64,000 bases of DNA from Streptomyces mirabilis (lineage in GTDB: Bacteria; Actinomycetota; Actinomycetes; Streptomycetales; Streptomycetaceae): positions 3,410,001-3,474,000 of the forward strand of contig NZ_JBCJKP010000001.1 of NCBI RefSeq assembly GCF_039503195.1, written 5' to 3'. Every line of letters begins with the position of its first letter. The first letter of the stretch is position 1. A program made the translations under genes and the position numbers. The notes beneath the pieces were generated by a model. The model was given only the letters and a program-made list of their open reading frames with translations. It had not been told where the DNA came from and did no database searches. Positions 54,838 to 64,000 of this stretch are shown here, in pieces.

Positions 54838-55625
54838 ACCTCGCGGTAGTCGCGCAGGGCGAGCCGCAGCTTCTCCGTGTCGGCCGTGTCGCTCTCACCG
54901 GCCGCCTGCCAGGTCGTCCGCAGGGTGCGGCGGCGCCGGGTCATGGCGTCCGTGAACTCGGTGGTCAGCTCCTCCAGGACGTGGTCCGCCTCCTCGACGG
55001 CCGCCCGCGGGCCGTCCACGAACCCACCGACGGCGTGCTGCATCCGCAACGAGTACTTGTCGCACTCGTCGTGCGACAGCAACGTCCCGTCGCCTTCCCC
55101 CTGCGGACCGGTACCGCGCTGCCCCGCGGAGGTGGGACCGCCCTGCCCGGCACGGGCCGATTCCTGCTGCCCGGCACGTGTGGGTTCACCCCGCGCTCCA
55201 CCGCGGGCGAACTCCGCCTCCTCGTCGCGCCTGGATTCCGGCTGCCCGGCGCCGGTGGGGTCACCGCCCTGCCCGGCGCGGGCGGAATCCGGCTGCATGG
55301 CGCGCATGGCTTTCTGTTGCCCGGCCCGCATGTCGGCGCCCTGTCCTGCGCGGGTGTCGCGATCGTCGGCGGGCACGGTCCGCGTGTCGTCGGCCGTCGA
55401 ACGGAACGGGTTCGCGGTCTCGCGGGACCCCGTCCCGCCGGGGGCCTCGACCCCGCCGGGGGCCTCGCCGGGGTCGCGGACGGCCGGGTCGGCGGGGGTG
55501 CCGGGGCCGGTCGCCCGGGCGTCCTGGGCGTGCCGGTGGACGAGGGGGTCGACGTCGCCGCGACCCGTCATCGCCTCACGACGCGGAGTGTTCTCATTGC
55601 CGTTGTCCGAAGTCATCTTCTTCAC
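54813..55625 (-). CDS. repeat-rich protein of unknown function
   Basis: A 270-residue soluble protein. The N-terminal 175 residues are disordered and contain repeated RAGQ units (TRAGQGAD, MRAGQQKA, ARAGQGGD, TGAGQPES, TRAGQQES, ARAGQGGP). The last 85 residues are helical (SLRMQHAVGGFVDGPRAAVEEADHVLEELTTEF, LALRDYREVTERLLHL). No known domain. It starts four bases after the frameshifted membrane gene upstream, so both probably form one operon. Confidence 0.75.
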   Translation of the reverse strand: MKKMTSDNGNENTPRREAMTGRGDVDPLVHRHAQDARATGPGTPADPAVRDPGEAPGGVEAPGGTGSRETANPFRSTADDTRTVPADDRDTRAGQGADMRAGQQKAMRAMQPDSARAGQGGDPTGAGQPESRRDEEAEFARGGARGEPTRAGQQESARAGQGGPTSAGQRGTGPQGEGDGTLLSHDECDKYSLRMQHAVGGFVDGPRAAVEEADHVLEELTTEFTDAMTRRRRTLRTTWQAAGESDTADTEKLRLALRDYREVTERLLHL

Positions 55626-55629
55626 TTCC

Positions 55630-56288
55630 TCAACTCCCCTTCACGTGACGCCTGGTCAGTACCGACGGAACATGGGCTCGGTGGGAACGCTCGTCCGGGA
55701 CGGATGCCGCGGCGGGGGCGGTGTCCTGGCGGGCGTCCTCGCGAACCGGGGCCAGCAGCTCCTCGAAGAGGGCGCGGGCCTCCACCATGGACGCGCGGAG
55801 TTCCTCCGTGCCGCCGTCGGCGCCCGCGGTGGGGGCGTACGTGGCCTGGTGGACGCGCCGGTAGCCGTGCAGATGGTGTCCGTGGTGGACGGAGAGCGCG
55901 TCGAGCTGCTCCTCGTAGCGCTCGCCGTCGGGGAAGCCGCGTGCGCCGGCCAGCTCGGCGACCAGCCGGTCCGCCTCGGCCACCGCCTCCTGGGGGAGTC
56001 GACGAAGCGCTCCTGAACGGCCCCCCAGCGGGCCGCGTACTCGTCGCGGGCCGCGGGCTCCAGCGGCCGTTCACGCAGCGAGCCGTGTCGCTTCACCCGC
56101 TCGGCGAGGTCACGCTCGGCGGCCCTGGCGTCGCCGTCGTGCTGGGCGACGGCCCGGTCGTACTCCGGCCCGAAGCGCCGCCGCAGTGTGCGCCCGCCCT
56201 GCGGCCTGCGGGCCAAAAGGATCAGCGCGGCCGCGACGACGGCGACCGCCACGATCACGATCAAAGCGATGATGAGGCCTGTGGACAT
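55630..56288 (-). pseudogene. membrane-anchored protein gene interrupted by a -1 frameshift
   Basis: From ATG 56288 the frame encodes one membrane helix (LIIALIVIVAVAVVAAALILLA) and a charged helical region up to QERFVDSP. The matching continuation, EAVAEADRLVAELAGARGF and EEQLDALSVHHGHHLHGYRRVH to the end, is in another frame. One base missing from the run of five G at 55992-55996 (plus strand) explains the break; restored, the protein has about 219 residues and a coiled, DUF-like tail. This is either a real mutation or a homopolymer sequencing error. Confidence 0.75.
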
Positions 56289-56430
56289 GGGTGCCTTCCG
56301 GGGTTCTCGACCCGACGGGCCGGTTCGAGGACCGGGTTGCCCGGAACCCCGCACTCAAACGAATCCCTCACCGGCGCCCCGCCGAAATCCGCTTGCGAAC
56401 CAGGGGCCGCGCCTCCCGACAATGACCGCC

Positions 56431-56925
56431 ATGAACTGGACCATCGCCCCCGAGCCCTTCGACTCGTCCGTCGCCGCGGCACTGTGGCGCGCGTACTACA
56501 CGGAGGTCAGCGACCGCTGGTACCTGCTGCACGAGGGGCACCCGACCGACCCCGAGGAACTGGAGCGGGAGATCGCGGCGACCCCGGGTGCCGAGTTCCA
56601 GGCGCCCGGCGGGGTGCTGCTGGTCGCGCGCTACGGGGGCGACCCCGGCGGCATGGCCGGGGTGCGGATGCTCGACGCCACGACGGGTGAGCTGAAGCGC
56701 GTGTTCGTGCGCGAGCGGTTGCGCGGACGGGGCGGCGCGGCGCTGCTGCTCACGGCGGCCGAGGAGGCGGCGCGCGGCCTGGGCGCCGAGCGGCTGATCC
56801 TCGACACCCGGGGTGACCTGGTGGAGGCACGCGCCCTGTACGCGCGGCACGGCTACGAGGAGACCGAGCCGCACAACGACGAGACCTACGCCGACCACTG
56901 GTTCACGAAGAAGCTGACGCCCTGA
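56431..56925 (+). CDS. GNAT-family N-acetyltransferase
   Basis: A 164-residue acetyltransferase using acetyl-CoA. The beta strand GELKRVFVRERLRGRGGAALLL contains the Q/RxxGxG/A pyrophosphate loop; AEEAARGLGAERLILDTR and ARALYARHGYEETEP are the typical C-terminal half. GACAAT seven bases before ATG 56431 suggests a leaderless start; ATG 56422 is an alternative. It converges on the DHA2 pump gene. Substrate is unknown. Confidence 0.87.
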   Translation: MNWTIAPEPFDSSVAAALWRAYYTEVSDRWYLLHEGHPTDPEELEREIAATPGAEFQAPGGVLLVARYGGDPGGMAGVRMLDATTGELKRVFVRERLRGRGGAALLLTAAEEAARGLGAERLILDTRGDLVEARALYARHGYEETEPHNDETYADHWFTKKLTP

Positions 56926-56940
56926 AGGCCGACGGAGGAC

Positions 56941-59133
<2,193 letters not shown>

Positions 59134-59262
59134 TTATGGCCTGTTGAAGCTTGTAACGGGTGCGGAAGGCGGGATTCCGGGGGCTCCTGGGAGAAGGTGT
59201 GGTGGATGTGACTAACCTCGGGAGTTCCGAGGGGGCGAGTCTCAGGGGGAGGGACCCAACGC

Positions 59263-60210
59263 GTGACTGAACCGAACGGGCATGTCTGCCCCGAGTGCGC
59301 CGCGCCACGGACGCCGGACGGCACCCCGTCCTGCGCCTGCACGCGGCGCGCGTCCGACGCCCTGCGCGACGCGCGCACCGCGGAGGCGGCAGCGGCGGAG
59401 GACTTCGATCCCCTGCGCATCCGCCCGTACGTGGACCTGACGGCGGACGAGTCCGCCCCCGCCACCATGCGCCTGCGTACGGTGCCGTCGGAGGCCCTCA
59501 CCGCCGTACAACACGTCTACTCCGCGAACGAGACCCCGTACCCACCGCCGGAACCAGCCCCACTCCCCCTCTCGGAGGAACCTCCCCGGCGCCGACGGCG
59601 TACGGCTCTGCTGGCCGTGACCGGGGCCGCGGTGGCGGTCGTGGCGGCGGCGGGGTTCGCGAGCGGGCTGTTCTCCTACGACGCCCCCGCACGGGACAGG
59701 GCGCTGCCGGACGACGTACGGGCGAGCGTCCCGGACCCGTCACCGACGCCGCCGTCGACGCCGCCGTCCCCGTCGCCGCGATCGAGCTCGGAGTCGGCCC
59801 CCGAAGGCACCACGTCCCCCACGACCACGGCACCCCCCTCACCCAGCGGAAGTCCGACACGCTCGGCGTCGGCGTCGGCGACGCGATCACAGCCGCCCGC
59901 CCCCGCGCAGTCACCTGCACCCACACCCACGCCCACCGCGGCTGCCTCGTTGGCGCCGGGCCAGGGCTCCACGGGCGATCAGCCCGCCCAGACCCTGCGC
60001 CGCGGCGACCAGGGCCCCGAGGTCACCGAACTCCAACTGCGCCTGCGCCAGTTGTCCCTCTACACCGGCCGGGCCGACGGCACGTACTCCGGCCAGGTCG
60101 AGGACGCGGTACGCCGCTACCAGTGGGCCCGTGGCATCACGGACGACAAGTCCGGGGTGTACGGAGCGGCGACGCGGGCGAGCCTGGAGGGCGAGACACG
60201 GACGCCGTAG
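59263..60210 (+). CDS. membrane-anchored peptidoglycan-binding protein with N-terminal zinc ribbon
   Basis: A 315-residue protein. The cytoplasmic N-terminus has a small Cys cluster (CPECAAPRTPDGTPSCAC), then one membrane helix (TALLAVTGAAVAVVAAAGFAS, about 113-133), a Ser/Thr/Pro linker of about 100 residues and a PG_binding_1 domain (LRRGDQGPEVTELQLRLRQL, YSGQVEDAVRRYQWARGI). It probably links a cytoplasmic signal or complex to the cell wall. GTG 59263 is used. It is divergent from the DHA2 pump gene. Confidence 0.85.
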   Translation: MTEPNGHVCPECAAPRTPDGTPSCACTRRASDALRDARTAEAAAAEDFDPLRIRPYVDLTADESAPATMRLRTVPSEALTAVQHVYSANETPYPPPEPAPLPLSEEPPRRRRRTALLAVTGAAVAVVAAAGFASGLFSYDAPARDRALPDDVRASVPDPSPTPPSTPPSPSPRSSSESAPEGTTSPTTTAPPSPSGSPTRSASASATRSQPPAPAQSPAPTPTPTAAASLAPGQGSTGDQPAQTLRRGDQGPEVTELQLRLRQLSLYTGRADGTYSGQVEDAVRRYQWARGITDDKSGVYGAATRASLEGETRTP

Positions 60211-60570
60211 GGGTTCGGTGGATACGCCGGCTGCGGCCCGGCGGGGGTTGCTCGCGCAGTTCCCCGCGCCCCTGAGGCGGGGGCTTCGCCCCGCATCCCT
60301 CGCGCCCCTTGAGAGCGCTGGCGCGCGCCTTGCAGTCCGTCCGGTGTTTGAGGACGAGGCCGTTGAGACCGATGGGGGCCTGGGGCGCAGCCCCGGCCCC
60401 TCAGGGGCGCGGGGAACTGCGCGATCGGCCCCCACCGGCCCGCAGCCGACGAACCCACCGGGGGGTCTGGGGGCGGAGCCCCCAGGTCGAGGATGATGGG
60501 GGTCCCCCTGCTCGAGCGAAGCCGAGAGCTTGGGGGAGGGCAGGGGCGGCGGGGGCGGGGAAAACGGGTG
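60211..60570. repeat. mosaic of intergenic palindromic repeats
   Basis: This 360-base gap has no gene. A 23-bp inverted repeat, CGCGCAGTTCCCCGCGCCCC plus TGA, lies at 60253-60275 and inverted at 60401-60423. Between the arms is GTCCGGTGTTTGAGGACGAG (near 60338). Further right are the foldback CTGGGGGCGGAGCCCCCAG (60468-60486) and a GGGGGTCCCCC...GGGGGAGG segment (60500-60540). These modules are familiar from intergenic regions of many Streptomyces genomes. Confidence 0.7.
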
Positions 60571-61230
60571 TCAGCCGACGTGCAGGCGTATCGTCCCGCC
60601 CCCGACAACCTCCACCCGCACCTGTGTCAGATCACGCACGACGACATCCGGCCGATGAAAGCCGGCCCGGGCCCCCACCCCGACCACCCGCATCCCGGCC
60701 CCCCGCCCAGCAGAAATCCCGGCCCCCGAGTCCTCGAAGACCACACAGTCCTCAGGCGCCACACCCAACTCGGCAGCACCCTTCAGAAAACCCTCCGGAT
60801 CAGGCTTGCTCGCACCGACGGACTCCGCGGTGACCCGCACATCCGGCAGCCCCAGCCCGGCGGCAGCCATCCGCGCCGTGGACAGCCCCACATCCGCGGA
60901 GGTGACAAGGGCGTGCGGCACACCCTCCAGCGAGGCAAGAAACTCCGCGGCACCCGCAATCGCGACGACCCCGTCCATGTCCGCGGTCTCCTCGGCGAGC
61001 ATGCGCGCGTTGTCGGCGTAGTTCTGCTCCATGGGCCGGTTCGGCAGCAGCACCGCCATCGACGCGTACCCCTGCCGCCCGTGGACGACCTTCATGACCT
61101 CGTCCCCGTCCAGACCGTGCCGCTCGGCCCAGCGGCGCCAGCAGCGCTCGACCACGGCGTCCGAGTTGACGAGGGTGCCGTCCATGTCGAGCAGGAGGGC
61201 GCGGGCGGTCAGAACGGTGGTGGCCGTCAT
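60571..61230 (-). CDS. HAD-superfamily phosphatase (beta-phosphoglucomutase/sugar-phosphatase-like)
   Basis: A 219-residue HAD hydrolase. Motif I is LLLDMDGTLVNSD with nucleophile Asp15 and Asp17, motif II is LVTSADVGL, motif III Lys is in SVGASKPDPEGFL, motif IV is CVVFEDSGAGISAGRGAGM. The helical cap (RRWAERHGLDGDEVMKVVHGRQGYA) is of the sugar-phosphate phosphatase type. ATG 61230 was chosen because homology begins there. The upstream gap 61231-61484 holds an AT-rich promoter-like stretch near 61350-61370. Confidence 0.9.
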   Translation of the reverse strand: MTATTVLTARALLLDMDGTLVNSDAVVERCWRRWAERHGLDGDEVMKVVHGRQGYASMAVLLPNRPMEQNYADNARMLAEETADMDGVVAIAGAAEFLASLEGVPHALVTSADVGLSTARMAAAGLGLPDVRVTAESVGASKPDPEGFLKGAAELGVAPEDCVVFEDSGAGISAGRGAGMRVVGVGARAGFHRPDVVVRDLTQVRVEVVGGGTIRLHVG

Positions 61231-61426
61231 CGGCAGGCTCCAGAGCATGGGGGAAGGGGCCGGGGGCGTCCCTTGGATCAGCACCGGGTCCCCCGGGGGA
61301 CAAGGCGGCCCCGCCCGCCGGTCAGGGAGTGCGGACGGGAGCCACTTTGTTTCTCTACGATACAAAACGAGAGGGGCCGGCGCCACCACCTCCGACCAGG
61401 GCGAGCGCCGGACCCTTCGACGGCAC

Positions 61427-61446
61427 CCCGACGGACGAGCGTCGGG
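61427..61446 (-). terminator. small hairpin after TMEM165/GDT1 gene
   Basis: CCCGACG (61427-61433) pairs with CGTCGGG (61440-61446) around a 6-base loop, 38 bases past the stop on the minus strand. The stem is short. Confidence 0.45.
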
Positions 61447-61484
61447 CCCTGCGGCGACACCCCGACGAGCGGGGCGCCAGTGGC

Positions 61485-62066
61485 TCAGGCCGCCACCGCC
61501 TCGTACAGACTCCAGACCCCCAGCGCCAGCATGAGCATGGCCGCGACCTTGGTGATGAGCTCCAGCGGAACCCGCTTCATCAGGGCCTTGCCGCCGACGA
61601 TGCCGAGTCCGGCCACCGCCCAGAGCGCGAGCACCGCACCGAGACCGACCGAGAGCGGGTCGTCGTAGCGGGCCGCGAGGTTCGCCGTCATGATCTGCGT
61701 GAGGTCACCGAACTCGGCGACCAGGATGAGCATGAAGCCCGCCCCCGAGACCTTCCAGAAACTCTGGTTCGCGGGATCGCGGATCTCCTCCTCGCCCTCG
61801 CCCTTCTTCAGGAGCAGCACGGCGGCACCGGCGAGGAACAGCACACCCGTGATCGCGTGCACGATCCGCTGCGGCAGCAGGGTCAGCGCACTGCCCGCGG
61901 CGACGGCGAGCACGACGTGCACGGCGAAGGCGGTGGCGACGCCCGCGAAGACGTACGAGGCGCGATAGCGAGTGCCGAGGACGAGCCCGGCGAGCGCGGT
62001 CTTGTCCGGCAGCTCGGCGAGGAAGACGACGCCGAAGACGAGCGCCATCACGGTGATGCTGATCAA
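61485..62066 (-). CDS. TMEM165/GDT1-family manganese exporter
   Basis: A 193-residue membrane protein with about six helices and the two inverted cation-binding motifs of the UPF0016 family: VVFLAELPDKTALAGL near the N-terminus and ILVAEFGDLTQIMTA in the second half (ExGD[KR]T type). Bacterial members export Mn2+. The first plausible start is TTG 62066, with GAGGG just upstream. The Mn2+ riboswitch on the same strand upstream supports the function strongly. Confidence 0.92.
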   Translation of the reverse strand: MISITVMALVFGVVFLAELPDKTALAGLVLGTRYRASYVFAGVATAFAVHVVLAVAAGSALTLLPQRIVHAITGVLFLAGAAVLLLKKGEGEEEIRDPANQSFWKVSGAGFMLILVAEFGDLTQIMTANLAARYDDPLSVGLGAVLALWAVAGLGIVGGKALMKRVPLELITKVAAMLMLALGVWSLYEAVAA

Positions 62067-62174
62067 AATCCCTCAATCGGTCGGGGCTGCCCCACCGAGA
62101 GTGCTGTGACTGCTACGCGACACCTCGGCACGGCAGCACACATCGGCGTCCGCACGAGGACGTACGCGCGGACA

Positions 62175-62290
62175 GTGCACTGCTCTGCCGAAGGTCTCGC
62201 TGGCCGACCGTGACGGTCTGCCTCCGGGCGCCGGCTCAGACGAGCTGAGCAGTATGTCGACGGTCCGGCGAAGAGCTACTCCCCTTCTGC
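62175..62290 (-). ncRNA. yybP-ykoY manganese riboswitch
   Basis: On the minus strand the RNA starts AAGGGGAGTAGCTCTTCGCC (about 62289-62270), continues with CCGTCGACATACTGC, and has the second conserved block GAGACCTTCGGCAGAG (about 62199-62184). These are the two Mn2+-sensing loops of the class. About 110 bases remain before the TTG start of the GDT1-family gene and would hold the expression platform. Between 62291 and 62538 I see only promoter-like sequence of the nuclease gene. Confidence 0.82.
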
Positions 62291-62538
62291 GCCACCCATC
62301 GTACGGGATGACGAAACGAGCCGGACAGGGCCAAAGGTCCCGAGCCCCCCGGGGCCGGCCACACCGCCGCGCCCTCGGAGCCCACCTTCCCCGATCCACA
62401 GAAACCGATTACCCGGAAGCCCTTGGCATGTCATGCGCACGTCACTAGTTTCTTACCTGCCTCACACCTTCCGGAAATGCGCCACCGCGAGCATGGGCCC
62501 GCTCGCCCCCAACGTCCCCCCACCTCAAGGGAGTTCGC

Positions 62539-63183
62539 ATGCCAAAGGTCTACGCGCGTCGACGGCTGAGCATACTCGCGGCCTTCACCGGCCTGATAGC
62601 CATGGTCGGGATTTTCAACGGCCCGACCGCCTCCGCCGCGCTCCCCACCCCGGTCAGCGCCGCCACCGCGCGCACCTACCTCGCCTCGCTCACCGTGGCG
62701 GCGGAGAACCGCACCGGCTACAGCCGGGACCTGTTCCCCACCTGGATCACCATCAGCGGCACCTGCAACACCCGTGAGTACGTCCTCAAGCGCGACGGTT
62801 CGAACGTCGTCACCGACTCCGCCTGCACCGCCACCAGCGGCACCTGGTACTCGGTCTACGACGGCGCCACCTGGACCGCCGCCTCCGACCTGGACATCGA
62901 CCACCTCGTCCCGCTCGCCGAGGCCTGGGACTCCGGCGCCAGCGCCTGGACCACGGCCCAGCGCCAGGCCTTCGCCAACGACGTGACCCGTCCGCAGCTC
63001 ATCGCCGTCACGGACAACGTGAACCAGCAGAAGAGCGACCAGGACCCGGCCGAGTGGATGCCCCCGCTCAACTCCTACGCCTGCACCTACGTCCGCGCCT
63101 GGGTCCAGGTGAAGTACTACTACAACCTCAAGGTCGACTCGGCGGAGAAGAGCAAGCTCAGCTCGGTCCTCAGCGGCTGCTGA
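62539..63183 (+). CDS. secreted HNH (DUF1524-like) nuclease
   Basis: A 214-residue extracellular nuclease. The signal peptide (residues 1-34, RRLSILAAFTGLIAMVGIF to ASAA) precedes a compact domain with the His-Asn-His type metal finger: SDLDIDHLVPLAEAWDSGAS, LIAVTDNVNQQKSDQDPAEWMPP. Two Cys pairs (CNTR/ACTA and YACTY/SGC-stop) may form disulfides. ATG 62539 has GGGAG. Likely role: nutrient scavenging or degradation of foreign DNA. Confidence 0.9.
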   Translation: MPKVYARRRLSILAAFTGLIAMVGIFNGPTASAALPTPVSAATARTYLASLTVAAENRTGYSRDLFPTWITISGTCNTREYVLKRDGSNVVTDSACTATSGTWYSVYDGATWTAASDLDIDHLVPLAEAWDSGASAWTTAQRQAFANDVTRPQLIAVTDNVNQQKSDQDPAEWMPPLNSYACTYVRAWVQVKYYYNLKVDSAEKSKLSSVLSGC

Positions 63184-63265
63184 TCCCCCGCACCTCTCCC
63201 CCCACGGATCCCCACCGGTCCCCTCCCCCCACGGAAACCGGCGCAGTTCCCGGAACCTCCCCGCT

Positions 63266-63304
63266 CCTCTCCGTCGTTCCGTACCGTACGGGGCGACGGA
63301 GAGG
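63266..63304 (+). promoter_or_regulatory. hairpin covering the PhoD-like gene ribosome site
   Basis: CCTCTCCGTCG (63266-63276) pairs with CGACGGAGAGG (63294-63304); the right arm contains the GGAGAGG ribosome site. The inner CCGTAC/GTACGG adds pairs. It could end nuclease transcription or limit translation initiation of the phosphatase. Confidence 0.5.
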
Positions 63305-63314
63305 GGTGATCACC

Positions 63315-64000
63315 TTGGCGGAGCTGCGCCTGGGACCGCTGTTGAGGTACGTCGACGGCTCGTCCGCGACCTTCTGGGTCGAGGCGAGCCGTCCGTGCAC
63401 CGCCGAGGTGCGCTGCGCCGACGGCGCCCGCGGCTCGGCCCGCACCTTCCAAGTCGCCGGGCACCACTACGCGTTGGTGCCGGTGAGCGGTCTGACCCCG
63501 GGCACGGACACCGCCTACGAGGTAGTGCTGGACGGCGTCGGTGTCTGGCCGCTGCCCGGCTCCCCCTTCCCGCCCTCCGTCGTCCGCACCCCGGGCGAGG
63601 AGGACGCCGTCCGTGTCACCTTCGGCTCCTGCCGCTGGGCCGCGCCGCCCGCCGACGAGAAGGACCCGGTCGGGCCCGACGCGCTGGACACACTCGCGGC
63701 CCGTATCGCGGGCGAGCCCGGGAGCGAACGGCCGGACGTCCTGATCCTGTTGGGCGACCAGGTGTACGCCGACGAGACCTCGAAGGCCACCCAGCGCTGG
63801 CTCGCCGCCCGCCGCAACCTCGCGGACCCCCCGGGCGACCAGGTCGCGGACTACGAGGAGTACACCCGCCTCTACTACGAATCCTGGCTCGACCCGGAAG
63901 TGCGCTGGCTGCTGTCGACCGTGCCGAGCTGCATGATCTTCGACGACCACGACGTCATCGACGACTGGAACACCAGCGCCTCCTGGCTCGCCGACATGCG
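63315..64000 (+). CDS. PhoD-like alkaline phosphatase/metallophosphatase, C-terminus cut by window edge
   Basis: The first 228 residues of a PhoD-family phosphatase. An N-terminal beta-sandwich (LRLGPLLRYVDGSSATFWVEA to LTPGTDTAYEVVLDGV) precedes the metal-binding core: VTFGSCRWA, VLILLGDQVYADE, and SCMIFDDHDVIDDWN. No signal peptide is seen, so it is a cytoplasmic-type member. TTG 63315 is preferred because the ribosome site GGAGAGG is ten bases upstream and homologues begin AELRLGP; GTG 63306 is too close to that site. The rest lies beyond 64000. Confidence 0.88.
   Translation, partial: MAELRLGPLLRYVDGSSATFWVEASRPCTAEVRCADGARGSARTFQVAGHHYALVPVSGLTPGTDTAYEVVLDGVGVWPLPGSPFPPSVVRTPGEEDAVRVTFGSCRWAAPPADEKDPVGPDALDTLAARIAGEPGSERPDVLILLGDQVYADETSKATQRWLAARRNLADPPGDQVADYEEYTRLYYESWLDPEVRWLLSTVPSCMIFDDHDVIDDWNTSASWLADM

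Overview
The window reads as a chromosomal segment of a Streptomyces or close relative. It has very high GC and third-codon-position GC, many GTG starts, leaderless promoters, GTGA/ATGA gene overlaps, and typical families (DUF397/XRE pairs, SCO2322 family, DUF5336, SigE-family sigma factor, several DHA2 efflux pumps). It also carries intergenic repeats familiar from Streptomyces. I see no rRNA, tRNA, CRISPR array or prophage. Both edge genes are cut by the window: an alcohol dehydrogenase on the left and a PhoD-like phosphatase on the right.

The strongest theme is a dispersed steroid/cholesterol-catabolism-like regulon. A KstR-type TetR repressor lies at 22610-23254. Five palindromic sites of the form TnnAAynnGTnnnA (1853, 11690, 22414, 25375, 45986) sit in front of: a MaoC dehydratase plus alcohol dehydrogenase; an SCP-x/lipid-transfer thiolase; a glycosyltransferase-methyltransferase-barrel protein operon divergent from kstR; a divergent aldehyde dehydrogenase/3Fe-4S ferredoxin and metallo-beta-lactamase-fold pair; and a divergent FadA5 thiolase/CYP125 pair. 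An F420-dependent oxidoreductase resembling mycobacterial Rv3520c (16632) probably belongs to the same physiology but has no visible site.

A second theme is vitamin B12 uptake (32395-38106). A cobalamin riboswitch leads a tightly overlapped operon encoding a secreted, membrane-anchored alpha/alpha-barrel protein, an SCO2322-family anchored protein, and an ECF transporter (T component, fused A-A' ATPase, S component). The two surface proteins look like the separated halves of an animal intrinsic-factor/transcobalamin protein.

Other regions, left to right: an ABC-2 exporter with a NarL-type two-component system whose kinase and regulator genes are split by an oppositely oriented GH54 arabinofuranosidase gene (2026-7416); a SigE-family sigma factor with a membrane partner; MFS pumps; an NB-ARC ATPase and a PP2C phosphatase (27017-30398); a phosphotransferase relic broken by a local inversion (30437-30966); an M48 protease; a secreted lytic transglycosylase with a structured leader; a protein with the AGNRA motif found in cargo of extracellular contractile injection systems (39046-40779); an ATPase/XRE/DUF397 regulatory triad (43176-44741); a GT87-PAP2 fusion; a ProP-like transporter; an FHA protein; a frameshifted membrane protein; a DHA2 pump with a MarR-like tail; a repeat mosaic (60211-60570); and a TMEM165/GDT1 transporter behind a manganese (yybP-ykoY) riboswitch. 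A TPP riboswitch (23287-23463, minus strand) has no thiamine gene after it and points antisense into kstR.
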